Positions 1-13,210 of a DNA stretch of 64,000 nucleotides are shown in pieces. Within the stretch, counting starts at the first letter, position 1. Each line of letters starts with the position of its first letter. The translations under genes and the position numbers were made by a program. The notes beneath the pieces are model-generated. The model was not told the origin of the DNA, ran no database searches, and was given only the letters and a program-made list of their open reading frames with translations. The stretch spans positions 1,426,001 to 1,490,000 of the forward strand of contig JABELC010000009.1 of assembly GCA_028455995.1 (NCBI GenBank), given 5' to 3'. Source of the DNA: Scleromitrula shiraiana. Its lineage: Eukaryota; Ascomycota; Leotiomycetes; Helotiales; Sclerotiniaceae.

Positions 1-387
1 ATCTACCTATCTATTCCATGGCTATCTAGGTACCGAGTAATAAGGTAGGTATCTATCTCTACAATACTTGTGATAAATAGATTTTCCAAATATCATATTG
101 AAGTTCGTGTTCGTGTTCCATAAGTTCATACGTATTGAACAAAGAACAAGATGAATTCGATAGATTATTTTTAGAATGAATCCTTATGAAAACGAACAAT
201 ACATCTGGGATCATTTACATTTTTAGTATCAATCAAAAAAGTATGTTCTACATATGTAATCTTTCTTAGCTACCAACCCAACGCCTACCTGCCTTCCCTT
301 GGATATCAATCATCATCACCCATAACAAATCACCCCCCCCGCCACACACATCTACATCCTGCACAACCCCCAATCTAGACAACAAGA
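1..387. other. Non-coding stretch downstream of GCP2
   Basis: AT-rich sequence with ATCTATCT-type simple repeats at the left edge. It probably contains the 3' untranslated region and poly(A) site of the minus-strand GCP2 gene. I see no coding region or RNA gene in it. Confidence 0.5.
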
Positions 388-3275
388 TTATTGTTGTCCT
401 GCACCATCATCATCTGTTCGCAACCCATTAAACTGTGTTCCCTGATTTGCCGTACTTAATCTGGCACACAATCCCAACAGAACCACCGTTTCCGTCGCTG
501 CGTAGTGGTTGAGAGCATCCAGTAAGATCTGTAGATGTTTACCAAAATTGAACTCATACTTCGTAATAATGTCATACATCTTCTCAAGTCGTGCCTCATC
601 AAATATGCCATCTGTTGGTGGATTTGCACTGTTGGGATCCGAATTTCTGGCACTCTTTTCTCGTTGATACCGAATCCATTGCTGGGCATTCATGGAACTG
701 GGTTTTTCTGTGCCTAATAGATCTGTATCGATTTTCTCAAGCTCTCTCGAGAGATATGAAGTATACGCCGCAAACAATGTACATGTTGACATAAGCTTGG
801 AATGAATCTAGAGCACATTATTAGTCAAGAAAAAAACACAACATTGAATAATTGAGGGCCGTACTCGTAATAGTCTGCTGTTCGTAAGCATGCATTCCTT
901 CATGCATGTATCAAGAAAATCAACATGGTCTTGCATAAGCTCATCAACGGTTCTCACGGCTGCAGTCTTCCCATTTTTGTCGTCCTCCTTCGCATTTAAT
1001 CTAGCTATCAAACCTTGCCAATTAGGTTCAATGACTTCAGATGTGCAAAAGTAAAGAAGTTGCTGTACAAAGACCAGCATACGAGCTCGTAACGTGAAAA
1101 CCCTTCGTTTCCACATTTCCAAATTCCGATTGGAGCTTTTGTGTGACCAGGTAGCAGCCCTGTTGTGTGTTTGCCAACAACCCACAAGTTGTTGTTCAAG
1201 ATAACGAAGCGAAAGAAGGTATCGGAAAAGTGCTTGGTATCTCCAAACCGTTTTACGACTGATAACAAGAGATACAGGGAATGGAACAGAATAGTCGAGC
1301 TGTAGAGAAGTAAATCCTGTAGCCTTATTATCGTTCTCAGTGACTGGTTGGGCAGGAGTTTGAAATGATTCTCCCTGTTCAATGCCGGATATATTAACAA
1401 CCCTCGTCAACATGTTCGTCAAACTAATATCGTTCATCTCAACCTTAATATCTTCCTTGAAAGGATCTTGGGCAGCAACACTTCCTGGTTGACGAAGTAC
1501 AAGATCCAACAAAGATTGTAACTTGCTTGTATTGACAATCTCAACCTTTTTGCGTAACTCCGAGTTTCCAAGCTCAAGAAAATAGGAAAAGAAGTCAGAG
1601 CGATCCAAAAAGAAATAATGCTTCAACGACCTTAAGCGGGCTGGTAGAGAGTGTGCAGTAAGTAATAAATTGAGGAGAGATTCATTGGCATGCGCATAGG
1701 CGTTATTGACGTTTTCCAAGAATCGATTGTCATCAAATGATTTGGGAACATCCTTTACCTCTTTACTCACATCAACTCCTCCACACTCTCGAACGACGTT
1801 AAGATATTTGCCTGCCAATAATACTTTATCCTTCACGCCCTCTAATTGAGGGGGTACGTCGGTATCACGGATTGTATATCGTCTCTCCCAGTACTCATCG
1901 GTATAATCTTCCTCCAATCTCTCCCTTCTAATGCTCTTTTGTTCTCGTACCAGAAACTCTGAATGAGGGTCCTTGATACTACCATGATGTAACCATTCGT
2001 TCAACATAAGCATATATGGGCGACTTGCGTCTCGCAGTAATGAAGTTAGAAGGGAACGCGCAGCTGGATCGCCAGACATCGTCTCCAATCGTTTGGTGAT
2101 AAGACCCAGCACACTTCCGCCTTTACAAATCTTCTTGCCTGGTATGTTGCCCAGCCCTAAATCTCCACCTTCACGAAGACTCTCCAAAATATTCTCAAAG
2201 TCATCCATACCACCCTCATCCTCCTCGTCCTCCTCAAGCATAGAATTCCTCTTCAATATTTCATGCGCAAGAGAGGATAATTGAAACATCATATGACTCG
2301 TAGGTAATGTGTGAAGATTTAAAACATGTAGAGTAAATGATGGGTTCGTCAGAAACTGGGTTTCAAGCTGGGCTATCAGGATAAGATAGTCTTGTAAAAG
2401 TTTCCTAATCGCGGCACACAAAGCATGGTTGACAGCCCCAAATTCTTCTCGACTTTGTACTTCGACAAAAGCCTCAGTTGCCCCATAGTGAGTAGCCATC
2501 TTAAGCATCGTCGTCGTCAAATCCTGGAGACTGGGGTCCAGACCGGGTAGTATCTTAAAATTGGGACCAGCGAGACGGTCTTTCTCCACAAGCGGATCAT
2601 AATTCTTCCCAAAACGAATGTATTGACCCTCATACCCCATAAACACGAACAGTAAATCCTCCAGTATAGCTGCTTCCTGTACCTCTAAAGTCAATTCGTG
2701 TAGTGGTTTCGGTTGTAAGGCTTGAGGAGTTTGCGAAGCAAGTGGTGGAATGGAAATTCTGCATGCCAGCGGTGCGGTTGTATGAGATATTAGGGAGGCT
2801 TGGGGATTCCATGGTACTGTCATAAACCACAGTTAGAATAATATGATCTCAAATATACCTTGCAAATCGAATATATCTTACGCAGTGGAGTTTCGACTTT
2901 TACCACCTTTGTTGGAGGATCCTCAGGACGAGATCTGCCTAAATCATTGGTCCTAGGACGCTCTGACCGACGCTCAGATCGATCAGGACTTCTTGTCCTT
3001 GTTGTCAAAGTTTCTCTCGTTGTAACCTGAACCCGATCCGTCCTTCTCTCATCTACCGGTACCCCTCTATCTCTATTATTCCGCTGAGAATTTGACGTAG
3101 CTCTTCTAAGTGAAGCTTCATTTCCTCCTGAAGGAGAAGTTGCACGTCGTCTAGCCTCTGCTCTCTCGGCCCTTGTAATTTGTTGCGAGGAAGGTGGGCG
3201 GGTTCTCGAATTACCAGTATCATTGGCAGATTTTCTATCAGATTGGGAAGAAACTCTAGCATGCGCCGAAGACAT
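388..3275 (-). CDS. GCP2: Gamma-tubulin complex component 2 (GCP2/Spc97 family)
   Basis: This subunit of the gamma-tubulin small complex nucleates microtubules at the spindle pole body. Three exons join in frame: 3275-2882, 2816-865 and 807-388, giving 921 residues. The first intron starts GTAAGA and ends CAG; the second starts GTACGG and ends TAG. After a basic, Ser/Arg-rich, probably disordered N-terminus of about 130 residues comes the conserved GCP core: ILEDLLFVFMGYEGQYIRF, then SEFLVREQ, EDYTDEYWERRYTI and GKYLNVVRECGG, motifs typical of GCP2 rather than GCP3. The carboxyl part ends with the LLRIHSKLMSTC-type helix. An internal acidic insert (LEEDEEDEGGMDD) lies in the first half. The start at 3275 is the first ATG of the open frame. 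It diverges from the proteasome gene across 591 bp. Assignment is strong; exon 1 is the least conserved part. Confidence 0.93.
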
Positions 3276-3866
3276 AATTTCTCACATCTGGTCTGGTTTG
3301 GGGAAATTAAGAGTACGAATTTATCCGAACAAAATTGAATTTCAGAAGGGAACTATTAATTTGCGCCTGTAAACCATATATCTCCATTGCTGTGCTAAAG
3401 ATCGTTCTCCCCAATCAATTTACTCTTGAGATTTCGAATTGTGCACGCGTTTTTGATATGGGGATCTTTGGAGGGATGTGTTGATTACACTAATCTATAT
3501 CTAGCTAGCCTCAAGCTACATGTAAATAATAACCTTGCGGGTAAGGTTACCTGAGGCAACCAGCCTACCACTACTAGCCTTAGGCTTCAGGTACGGGCCT
3601 TCACGGTAGCGTTGGTGGGTGTAGCTTCGCATGCTTGTGCTTGCCTAAAGCTACTAATAAATTGATAGCTAACGACCAGTCAACTGGTCTGGTAGAACTG
3701 TTTGCTTGCTACGAGGTACCCATTAAACATCACCATTCTCAATTTCATCTCTGATCAACGAGTATTTCTCAATCGACCCCACGAAATTTCTCAAATCGTT
3801 CTATTCTACTTGTTATTCCCATAAAGTTTCTAGTCTTCCATAGTTTGCCAGCGGCTCCAACTCAAG
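3276..3866. promoter_or_regulatory. Divergent promoter between GCP2 and proteasome alpha-5
   Basis: The two start codons face away from each other across 591 bp, so this segment must hold both promoters. It contains a GC-richer block around 3530-3660 with short inverted repeats, for example AACCTT-gcgggt-AAGGTT near 3531-3548. A TTTGCCAGC word at 3844-3852 differs by one base from the reverse complement of the ascomycete proteasome control element (GGTGGCAAA) and lies about 15 bp before the alpha-5 start codon. Function is inferred from position only. Confidence 0.55.
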
Positions 3867-4810
3867 ATGTTCATTGCAAGATCCGAATATGGTAAGTCGT
3901 TTTATATACCTCCATTAGAATTCTAATACCTCTCATGATCAACTAACAAATTCGCAGATCGGGGTATTAAGTATGTCAGAATCCGCCATATTAGAAATCA
4001 TTTCTGCAGTTCCAACTGTTCAACCAATACTAATATTACATCACCAGCACCTTTTCCCCCGAAGGTCGTCTTTTCCAAGTCGAATATTCTCTAGAAGCCA
4101 TCAAGCTAGGATCAACCGCAATAGGTGTAGCCACCGGAGGAGGAGTAGTCTTAGGAGTCGAGAAACGCGTCACATCCACCCTACTCGAAACCTCATCCGT
4201 CGAGAAGATTGTCGAAATCGACCGACACATTGGATGTGCAATGTCAGGACTACAAGCCGATGCACGATCGATGGTAGAGCACGCTAGAGTGGAGTCACAA
4301 AATCACGCATTCCATTACAATGAGCCGTTGAGAGTGGAGAGTTGCACGCAGGCGATTTGCGATTTGGCGTTGCGATTTGGAGAGGGTGCGGATGGGGAGG
4401 AGAGTATTATGAGTAGACCTTTTGGAGTGGCTCTACTGATTGCCGGTTACGATGAGGATGGTCCTCAATTATATCATGCTGAGCCAAGTGGAACTTTCTA
4501 TAGATATGATGCGAAGGCTATTGGATCGGGTTCTGAGGGTGCCCAAGCTGAATTACAAAATGAATTCCACAAGGTACATACAAATATTGTCACTTCTAAT
4601 GATTCGCTAAAGCAGAATTGCTAACTCAGTACACAGTCTCTCACTATTGAGGAGGCTGAAACTTTAGTATTGAAGACATTGAAGCAAGTTATGGAGGAGA
4701 AGTTAGATTCCAAGAACGTACAACTGGCTAGTGTCACTAAGGAGAAGGGATTTAGAATCTACACCGATGAGGAGATGGCAGCCGTTGTAGAACGCTTACC
4801 AGCAAATTAA
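3867..4810 (+). CDS. PUP2: 20S proteasome subunit alpha type-5 (Pup2/PSMA5)
   Basis: Structural alpha-ring subunit of the 20S proteasome, acting in cytoplasm and nucleus. Four exons, 3867-3891, 3958-3970, 4048-4573 and 4637-4810, give 245 residues, the usual length. Exon 1 is 25 nt and exon 2 only 13 nt. All three introns use GT-AG. The protein begins MFIARSEYDRGINTFSPEGR and runs into LFQVEYSLEAIKLG, the alpha-subunit N-terminal signature (about residues 8-30) that forms the gated pore. The proteasome fold follows, with IGVATGGGVVLGVEKR and a conserved GLQADARSM segment. The alpha5 assignment rests on the EIDRHIGCAMSGLQAD and ESCTQAICDLALRFGEG stretches. It shares a promoter region with GCP2. 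Some homology-poor gene callers could miss the tiny exons and start at 4241. Confidence 0.96.
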
Positions 4811-7800
4811 ATTGCGGCGTTTTCAAATTTGGTATTTCAAAGAACACTAAAGTATAGATGACCAAATATTGCTTGCATATGGGTTGACTAAGCCAATGAA
4901 GAAGAAATATCTATCATTGACATGAATGAACGATGTTAATGAATGACTTTATCTCACCTATTACTATTTTCTTCTTTTTTTCTGCCCATGGCTCCATAAC
5001 AATCTACTCTTCGAACTATAATTCGTTTCAGCTTCCATATCTAGGCAATGTGCTGAGCAATTATGAAGTGCTTCGGCTTATCTGGATCAAATATACTATG
5101 TGTAAACAAACCCATTCACAAAAGTATGATTTTCCATATAAACGTCTATATGGATGTTCATCTTCCTAGTATACATTACTTCAGTGTAGTGCATGCATAT
5201 CTCCCGAAGAAGTCCTAAAGTCATAATATCTCCATACACATACTCCATCCTATCCCTTCCCCTTTCCATCCCCTCCCCTCCTCGCCCTCACTCTCAATCC
5301 TCCCCATACCCATCCATCACATACCAAAAACCCCCACATTAAAAAACAAACACATCAAATCCATCCATCCATCATTCCATCATTCCATCATTCTATCCTC
5401 TCAATATCCTACTACCATCACAATATCACCCCTTCCATCTCCATTACTTTATCAAAAACTCTCTCTCCTTTTCCCCCTCCCTCTATCTTTTTATTAAAAA
5501 CTTTATATAATTCAATATCACTACCCTATTTCCAAATATTAACTAACTATATACTTTTTTTGCATTTCAAATTCATCCATCCATCCATCATTCCATCCAT
5601 CCATCCATCATTCCATCATTCCATCCCCTCAACATCCCACCACCACACACCACCACCCCCTATCTCTTCATAAAAAACCCCCATACAATTCAACACCACC
5701 ACCGCATTTCCAAATATCAACCAACCATATACTTTCTTTACATTTTAAATCTATTCATCCATCATCCATCCATCCATCCATCATCCATAGAATAATCAAT
5801 AATCAATAATCTACATCTCCACAAAAAACAGCCATTAACACGCACGCGCAGGACTTCCGCACATATCTTACACACCACTTGATGCTCCCCCGATTCCGCG
5901 ATTCCTAACTCGAAATATCATCGATCCATTCAATAAGCACCGCGTGAAATCGTGTACTGATACTGGTACTGGAAATTATGATTTGGAGTTGGAGTTGGAG
6001 GTGGAGGTGTGTTTTTTTTGGGGGGGGGGGATTGTAGGTATAGGTATGGCTATGGCTATGATTGATGTTATGATATTGTGTGGTGTGGTGTAGTGTGATA
6101 TGGTGTGATATGGTGTGAAGATAATGAGGCAATGAAGCAATAAGGGAATGAGTAAATAACCTCATATACATCATTACATATCATTACATAACATCTAAAC
6201 ATCTTTCCTCAATCCAATCCAATCCAATCTAAACATCCAATCTAAACATCCAATCTAAACATCCAATATCCAAACATCCAATATCCAAGAAAGAAACCAT
6301 CCTCTACTTTCTTATTCTATCCTATCCTCTTTTATTCTATCCTATACTATCCTATACCATCTACCAACCCCATCATCCACCCATCCCATAAATATCCATC
6401 CAGATTCGTACATACATATACATACATATATATACATCAAACCCAACCCAATTTAAACCCACCCAAACCCAAACCCAAACTCAACAAGCGATAGATACAG
6501 TGAGAGAAGACCATTTAGCTAGGTAGGAAGGAAGAGAGGAGGGAGGAATATTATAAGGAATGGAATATATGAGAGATGAGAGATGAGGGAGATGGGATAT
6601 CCAATGTTAATGTTAATATTAATATTAATATTACTGTATTTATGATATAATTAAGTATTTACATTGAGTGGTATGAATGTATGTATATATGTATATATAA
6701 AATATACGGATAAGAATATAGATATAAATATAAATATACATGTTTTCCCACCCATCCATCTATATGATATATATAGTATATAAATAAATAAATAACTAAA
6801 ATTCATCCATCTCCATTTCTTCCCCCATCACACCACACCACACCACATCATATCATCACACACCACATCATCGCCTAAATACTAAAAATACCACATATAA
6901 ATCATCACAGCCATACAGCTATAAATCATCACAACTATACAGAAACGGGACATAATAATATAGGACATAACATAACATAACATAATAATATAATACAATA
7001 CGATTAACTAATTAATCATAACAAAATAAACAAAATAAACAAAATAAACACCGATACATTTAACCCCCATATATCTATCTATCTACTTATCTACTTATCT
7101 AGAGGAGGAGGAGGAGGAGGAGAGGACAAGAAAGCGAATAATTGAAAAATTCTAAAAGAATAAAATTAAAAAAAAAATGTGAAAATTTAAAAAAAAAAAA
7201 TAAAATAAAATAAAATAAAATAAAATAAAATAAAATAAAATAAAATAAAATAAAATAAAATAAAATAAAATAAAATAAAATAAAATAAAATAAAATAAAA
7301 TAAAATAAAATAAAATAAAATAAAATAAAATAAAATAAAATAAAATAAAATAAAATAAAATAAAATAAGATAAGATAAAATAAAATAAAATAAAATAAAA
7401 TAAAATAAAATAAAATAAAATAAAATAAAATAAAATAAAATAAAATAAAATAAAATAAAATAAAATAAAATAAAATAAAATAAAATAAAATAAAATAAAA
7501 TAAAATAAAATAAAATAAAATAAAATAAAATAAAATAAAATAAAATAAATAAATAAAATAAAATAAAATAAAATAAAATAAAATAAAATAAAATTTAAAA
7601 TAAAATAAAATAAATTGCCTTCTCTATGTATCTTATCTACCCTCGACCATGTATGTATGTGTGTATGTGTGTATGTATTTAATAAAACCAAGCCCAACCG
7701 CAACTGAAAAGACCTACAGTACAGTATAGAAGCAGTTTTTTATATGTACCAAGCAACCACCAACTCCACGCTTTCCCATCCAGCACCCAACACCCGGCAC

Positions 7801-7965
7801 GCCAGCCTGTATATGAACCATATTTACCCGCCATAGTCGGTTTATTTAATTAAGTTTCCTTTTTCTTTCTTCCCTTCTATCCCCTTTAATCCCATCCCAT
7901 CCCATCCCATCCCCCACCCCACCCTACCCAAATAATCCCACACACTACAATCCCCTCCCTATCAC
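4811..7965. other. 3.2 kb repeat-rich spacer
   Basis: No plausible gene. The segment contains CCAT-type repeats (about 5350-5400 and 5574-5630), a T8G10 run near 6010, a tandem of AATCTAAACATCC units (about 6198-6290), many short ATA-type runs, and the long TAAAA array listed separately. The first part is the 3' flank of alpha-5 and the last part the 3' flank of the MOSC gene, so the spacer is between convergent genes. Confidence 0.6.
7201..7614 (+). repeat. TAAAA pentanucleotide array (~80 copies)
   Basis: About 414 bp of nearly perfect TAAAA units with a few interruptions (TAAGA twice near 7368-7378, AAATAAATAAAT near 7545, TTTAAAA near 7594). The reverse strand reads as an open frame of Phe-Ile-Leu-Phe-Tyr repeats, which is an artefact of the repeat. 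The length of unbroken units suggests recent expansion or slippage. Confidence 0.97.
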
Positions 7966-9480
7966 TCACTGAGGAATATAACAATGCGCCCCCGTCTCCA
8001 ACACCGTAATTTCATCCCCGACCCTCAACGCCCCCTCCCTACTACAAGGAACCAGCTGCATCCCTAAACAACCCGTCAACCTCCCCGCGCCCTCATCCAC
8101 CGCCCGAAAGCTACGAATTGTGCGATCTGGCTCCGACGGGTGTCTCTCGCCTGTGTTTTGGTCTACGTTGGGCATTTTGCAGCGCGCGGTGCGGCATGAG
8201 ACGTCGTATTCGTAGAAGCCAATTTTGATTCGGCGCCAGGTATCTTCGAGGTAGGCTTCTGGTCCGGTGACTGAAGGGAGAGATGGTTAGTTAGTTTTTT
8301 GGATTCTTGAAATATTATAAGAAGGATTTCTAGGGGAGAGGTAACTAACTGATTAAGTTGGCTCGGAATCGTTCTGCAGATAGACGGGGTGCACCTGGAA
8401 CTTGTGGCATTTTACTCTCGATATCTCGAACACTGGCAAGATTGATAAGATGTAAAGGATACTAAAATCTATTAGCAGGTGTATTACCAAGTTAGACATT
8501 AGAATACTTACAGCATCTTGAAAACCAGTAACTGGTTGATAACCAATAACTTCTTTAGTTGGGGCATTTCTGTAAACTTCCCGAAGCTTTGCATTGTCGA
8601 CTCTGAACAGACCCAACTTATTGCTAATTCCAAGGTAATATCTCAATTCTTCTGGGATTTCAATCTCCAAATTCAATGCGCTGACGGTTTCTTTCCAGAT
8701 AGTCATTTTCTCAAACGAGTAGCCAGCTTTTTCGATTTGCACAGGAGATGGATCGAAAGGAACACGGAAAGATTTCTCAGGAACCGTTCCCTTAAGAGCA
8801 GCACCCCATTTAGCAACTGTACCTCTCCAACCAGCCTGTTGATATGGAAAACTAATGATGATGACACCTCCACTCTCAACATCTTCGGCGTGCGCGGTAT
8901 AGGTATCTACACTTTGATCTGGAACCCACATCTCAGTCCTAACTCTAGCCAAAAGGGGAAATTGTCGTTGAGTGATGAATTCCCATTTATGCGCAGCTTT
9001 CTTCTCATTTGGATCATTCTCGGCGACAGGAAATGGGCTCCTAAGTTGTGCGAAGGTAAATTGACGATCATATTCCATGCCGGCGGCAATAACAGTTCCT
9101 CGATTCAATTCAACACCCTTGCAACTCTTGACTGGATAAATCCACATGCTCTTTAATCTCCACCATTCTGCAGATGTTTCTTCGGTGCTAGGAGGACGTC
9201 CTTCGGAGAATTTCTTATCGAATTCGTTCGTCAAGTTACTATCGATTTTCATACCGAGCTTTCTGCATCCTTTTGGTTGTTCGGCCCTAAGTTTCGCTTG
9301 TTCGATTTCGTACAAGACTAATGCAATAATAGGAGGTATGCAAATTGACAAGATCGTGATAACATAGGTAGTTGTTGAGATGGTTGAAAGTTTCTCGAGG
9401 AGAAGTCGTTTGTAAATTTCGATATGATCCTGGGCAAGCTCAAGGTATGGCTCAAGATATGGAAGAATGATAGAAGACAT
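7966..9480 (-). CDS. Membrane-anchored MOSC-domain protein (mARC-like)
   Basis: Probable molybdenum-cofactor-binding MOSC protein related to mitochondrial amidoxime reducing component. Three exons, 9480-8512, 8461-8350 and 8270-7966, give 461 residues. The first intron is GTAAGT...TTTTAG and the second GTTAGT...TTCAG; the joined frame reads GFQDAYPLHLINLASVRD and FRANLITGPEAYLEDTW. A hydrophobic segment at about residues 35-60 (YVITILSICIPPIIALVLYEI) looks like an N-terminal membrane anchor. The MOSC N-terminal beta barrel follows (MWIYPVKSCKGVELNRG, about 105-210), and the MOSC domain lies in the last 170 residues with the conserved CRTARCKMPNVD cysteines and a GCLGMQL segment. The second cysteine is the expected Mo ligand. 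An upstream in-frame ATG at 9513 would add 11 residues; I prefer 9480. Substrate is unknown. Confidence 0.88.
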
Positions 9481-9758
9481 GATGGGATGGATTTGGAGGA
9501 ACAAAAAGCACAATATGTGCTATCTAAATTCTAGTATAAGGTTAGTATCTATTGTTGATCCCAATTCCGATTGAGAATATGATAATTTACCAGAAAATGT
9601 ACATGGAAGATGCAGTAAAAAAGAGTGTAAGAAATAGAATATTTCAAAATATGAGGAATAAGAGAAAGAAGTATCAACGATAGGAACAATAGCAGTATGT
9701 AATTAGTAGAAAAGAAGTTGTAAATTCAGAAATAGTAAAAAAGAACCCTTAATTTTTA

Positions 9759-9841
9759 AAAGAAGGAGAAGAAGAAGAAGAAGAAGAGGAAGAAGAAGAG
9801 GAAGAAGAAGAGGAAGAAGAAGAGAAAGAAGAAGAAGAAGA
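9759..9841 (+). repeat. GAA/GAG polypurine tract
   Basis: About 80 bp of almost pure A/G, made of GAAGAA and GAGGAA units, just upstream of the MOSC gene on its non-template side. A second shorter GAA run lies at about 9896-9915. Purine mirror tracts of this kind can form triplex DNA; that consequence is inference. Confidence 0.85.
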
Positions 9842-12598
9842 AGGGGTAAATGAAGAATTGAAAAATTTAAATTTTTGAATGAACTTAGAAAGAAAAAGAA
9901 GAAGAAGAAGAAGATAGAGTAGAAGAGGAGGAAGAGAAAGGATTGAAGAGGTTTAAGGTACAGTAGAGTACAATACAATAAAATACAGTACAGTACAGCA
10001 CAATACAGTACAAAGTTATTTAGAGAATGAATGAAACCTTGAAGTTTGAAGGAGGTGTAGATTTTTGAATAGATTTTTGAATAGAGATCTTTGAATAGGA
10101 TTTTTTTTTTTATCTGAGATCTACCTTACCTGTTGGACAGGAACCCCCTCTCTTGCGCTTTAACCTTGCTTTTATTTAACCTTGGAAAGTTTTAGTTAGT
10201 GACCTTGGTAACTAGTTAGTTCTATATTAAAACTAATGTTCAAATCTGGATCGATTTATTTATTCTTATTTAGGGGCGAGAATGATTAATACTAATACTG
10301 ATAATACTAATAAGAGTTTAAATATATGTGGATAATTAATTGCCCAGGTGGGTGGAGGATAGATAAGTTGAAGTTATTATTAGTGATAGTGATGGATGAT
10401 CTTGAGATTGAGGAATCAATTAAAATTCAATTCGATATTTAATTATGAAATTATTCAATGTTATCAATTAGAAGTTGATTTATTATTATTGTTATTGTGA
10501 TTGTTATTCAATTGGTCAGTCTATCGTTCAATTGATATGATACTGATAGAATGATATTATATGATGTTATATGATTGTTTATTAGTTCCAACTTGAAGAA
10601 GTTACATCTAATCCTGTCAGATGAGAGTTACAATAGCCTTACTCGTAAAAAATATGTTATCTTATCTTCATTAGAGAAAGAGCCTCGATTTTAAGAATAA
10701 GAATAATTGAGTGAAGTGAATCCTTTGAGTTGAGTTGAGTTGAGTTGAAGATCCATATGATCCACAAGTGAAGAAAATAGAAGTAGAGTGGAGTAGATAG
10801 ATAGATAGATAGATACCAGTGGACAGATAGAATGTTTCCGAATCCAGAAACTCGAAATCATCAAAGACTAACATAACATAACATAACAGACCCTTCTTCA
10901 AGATATTCAGGGACTTCCTTAGTGTCCCTCCCCCCCCCCCCCTACTCCAGCTTTTCTCGTTTCCAGATCCAGTATTTCTCAATCTATGATAGGGGTACAA
11001 AAACTCTATCCTTGGATATTAATAGCACACTACCAAGAGTATTAGGAATATCCATCCAATTGTGCAACACTAGGTGTACTGATAAAATCGAATAGTGGAG
11101 TCAAATACTGTGCTGGTAGCAGCCGTGTTTAGTTCTACATCGTTCTGTATACGTTCTGCAACTGCAACTGTAACTGCAACTGCAACTGCCGCTGCATTAT
11201 TGCATGTTGGAAGGTTCAGTGCTTAAGTGGGGTTGGGGTTTGGCTTGAGTTTGGCTTGAGTTTGGCTTGGGTTTGGAGTGTTGAAGATCTGGAATCCAGT
11301 ATATCCTTGAGAAGTCCTATAGATGGAATTGAATGTTGTGGCTTATACTCGTACTATAGTATGACTATAGTATGGTGAGAGAAGTTCGATTTTATACATA
11401 CTTTCTCCCCATCAGCTCAATGAATGCTTAAAAGGTTTCCAATTAGACGCCTTCGAGACACCAATACTAATAACACCAATACTAATAACATTAATAACAT
11501 AAGACTTATTAAAATCAATCCAATTCGAATCAAAAGCCAAGATAGTCCACCAACCCAGCCCAGACCAGACTAGACCAGGAAAAGAGATTTGTACCCGTCG
11601 ATGTGGATAAAAGAGGAAATTGCACATTACACATGTATAGAAATAAGAAAAATTATCCATCCATCCATCCATCCATCCATCTATTCCATCCATCCATTTA
11701 TAATAAAAAAAAAAAACCATCCCCCATCCCCTTCCCCTTCCCCTTCCCCTTCCAAAGAAAAAAAAAAAAAGCCCGCCAAGAAAAGCCACCCAACTCATAA
11801 ATTAAAAAAAATTCCCACAAGTGGCGCTCAATATTCTAGAAACTTTCCACCTTCATTCAAATATCACACAGTACAGTTGGTTGCACAATTAACGGTTGAG
11901 CATCCATCGACCTATCGACCTACACGACAGGGAGGATGCGTTATGCTATGTTATGCTATGCTATGCTATGCTATGCTATGCGGAATACGGAATACGGAGA
12001 AATCCAAGAAACCATATAGCTGGAATAGCATAGCATAACATAGCATACATACATACATAGCATACATACATACATACCTTGGAAATACTCAGTAATAAAT
12101 ACACTTACGAATTCCATCCCATTGCGTACGTACACTACCACGCATGCACGCACGCATATACAATGAATAAATTTTCTAGAGGGATAAAAGAACTGGATAA
12201 AAGAAATGGACAAAATAAAAATAAATGAAATTTCCCCGAGTAATTTTTCTTACTCCGTATAACATGCATGTATGTATGTATGTACAATATAGATGGAATG
12301 AAACGGACGGACATTTATAGGGAGGGTATTAGAAAACCGTTTCGGGATATAGTGAGTCAGTGAGTGAGTAAGTGAGAGTGTGAGTGTGTGTGTTGAGTGT
12401 GTTGTACGAATTACCTGAGGAGATAAATAAACAAACAACTTGAAGAAAACTTGAATAATACTCGAGTGGAATAATAATAATAATAAATAGTCGTACAACC
12501 ATTCATCTAATTCAATTCTTCTCAATTCTTCCACCTGGACAACTTCACTCCTTCACTCATGTTCCGGCAGGCAAGATACCTAATCGATTTAATCATTT

Positions 12599-12646
12599 CT
12601 GTCCTTCTTTCTGTCCTTCTTTCTGTCCTTCTTTCTGTCCTTCTTT
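12599..12646 (+). repeat. 12-bp minisatellite CTGTCCTTCTTT, 4 copies
   Basis: Four identical head-to-tail 12-mers, followed immediately by a CTTTTGG break and then ACTCAGTT-type octamers near 12690-12730. No coding role seen. Confidence 0.9.
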
Positions 12647-13142
12647 TGGTAAATGAATCACACCATCTAATTCTACCACTCTTCTACTCAGTTACTCAGT
12701 TACTCAGTTACTCACTTACTCAGTTACTCTCAATATCCCACTATCACAAGTCTCATCACATCAACTAGCCACACTTGATCTAACCCGCTCCTTTCCCTTC
12801 CCTTTCCTTCTCTTTCCTTTCCTTTCTTTTCCGTTCCGTTCCCATCCATATCCATCCATCCATCCAACCTAAACTCACCACATATTATCCTCCTCTCCTC
12901 TCCTCCCCCCCCCCTTATCCACATATTAACATCCGCATACAATCCGCATACAATCCGCATACAATATCAACATAGCATCCAAATAGCTCCTCTCGCCGAG
13001 CTCCAAATCTACATATCTATCTCTATCTCTATCTCTCGCGAGTCTAGCTAGGTATAGTATGTATATGGATCTTTTTGATTTGCTTTGAATGGTATGGTAT
13101 GGTATGGCATGGTATGGTATGATAGATTGTAAATACTGCGTA

Positions 13143-13210
13143 TATAAGATATAAGATATAAGATATAAGATATAAGATATAAGATATAAGATATAAGATA
13201 TAAGATATAA
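13143..13210 (+). repeat. 7-bp ATATAAG tandem repeat
   Basis: About ten head-to-tail copies of a TATA-like 7-mer, preceded by GGTAT pentamers at 13090-13128. The period is visible by eye and uninterrupted. Confidence 0.9.

Noticed and set aside
6430..6490. CCCAAA/ACCCAA repeats that could look telomere-like
   Set aside because: Irregular spacing, not TTAGGG, and surrounded by ordinary internal genes on both sides.
7152..7703. 183-residue Phe/Ile/Leu/Tyr repeat frame on the minus strand
   Set aside because: It is the reverse translation of the TAAAA array; no non-repeat domain and no codon bias.
11412..12038. Overlapping frames on both strands near 11.4-12.0 kb
   Set aside because: Built from CCAT, CCCCTT and CTATG repeats; no domain, no consistent splice pattern.
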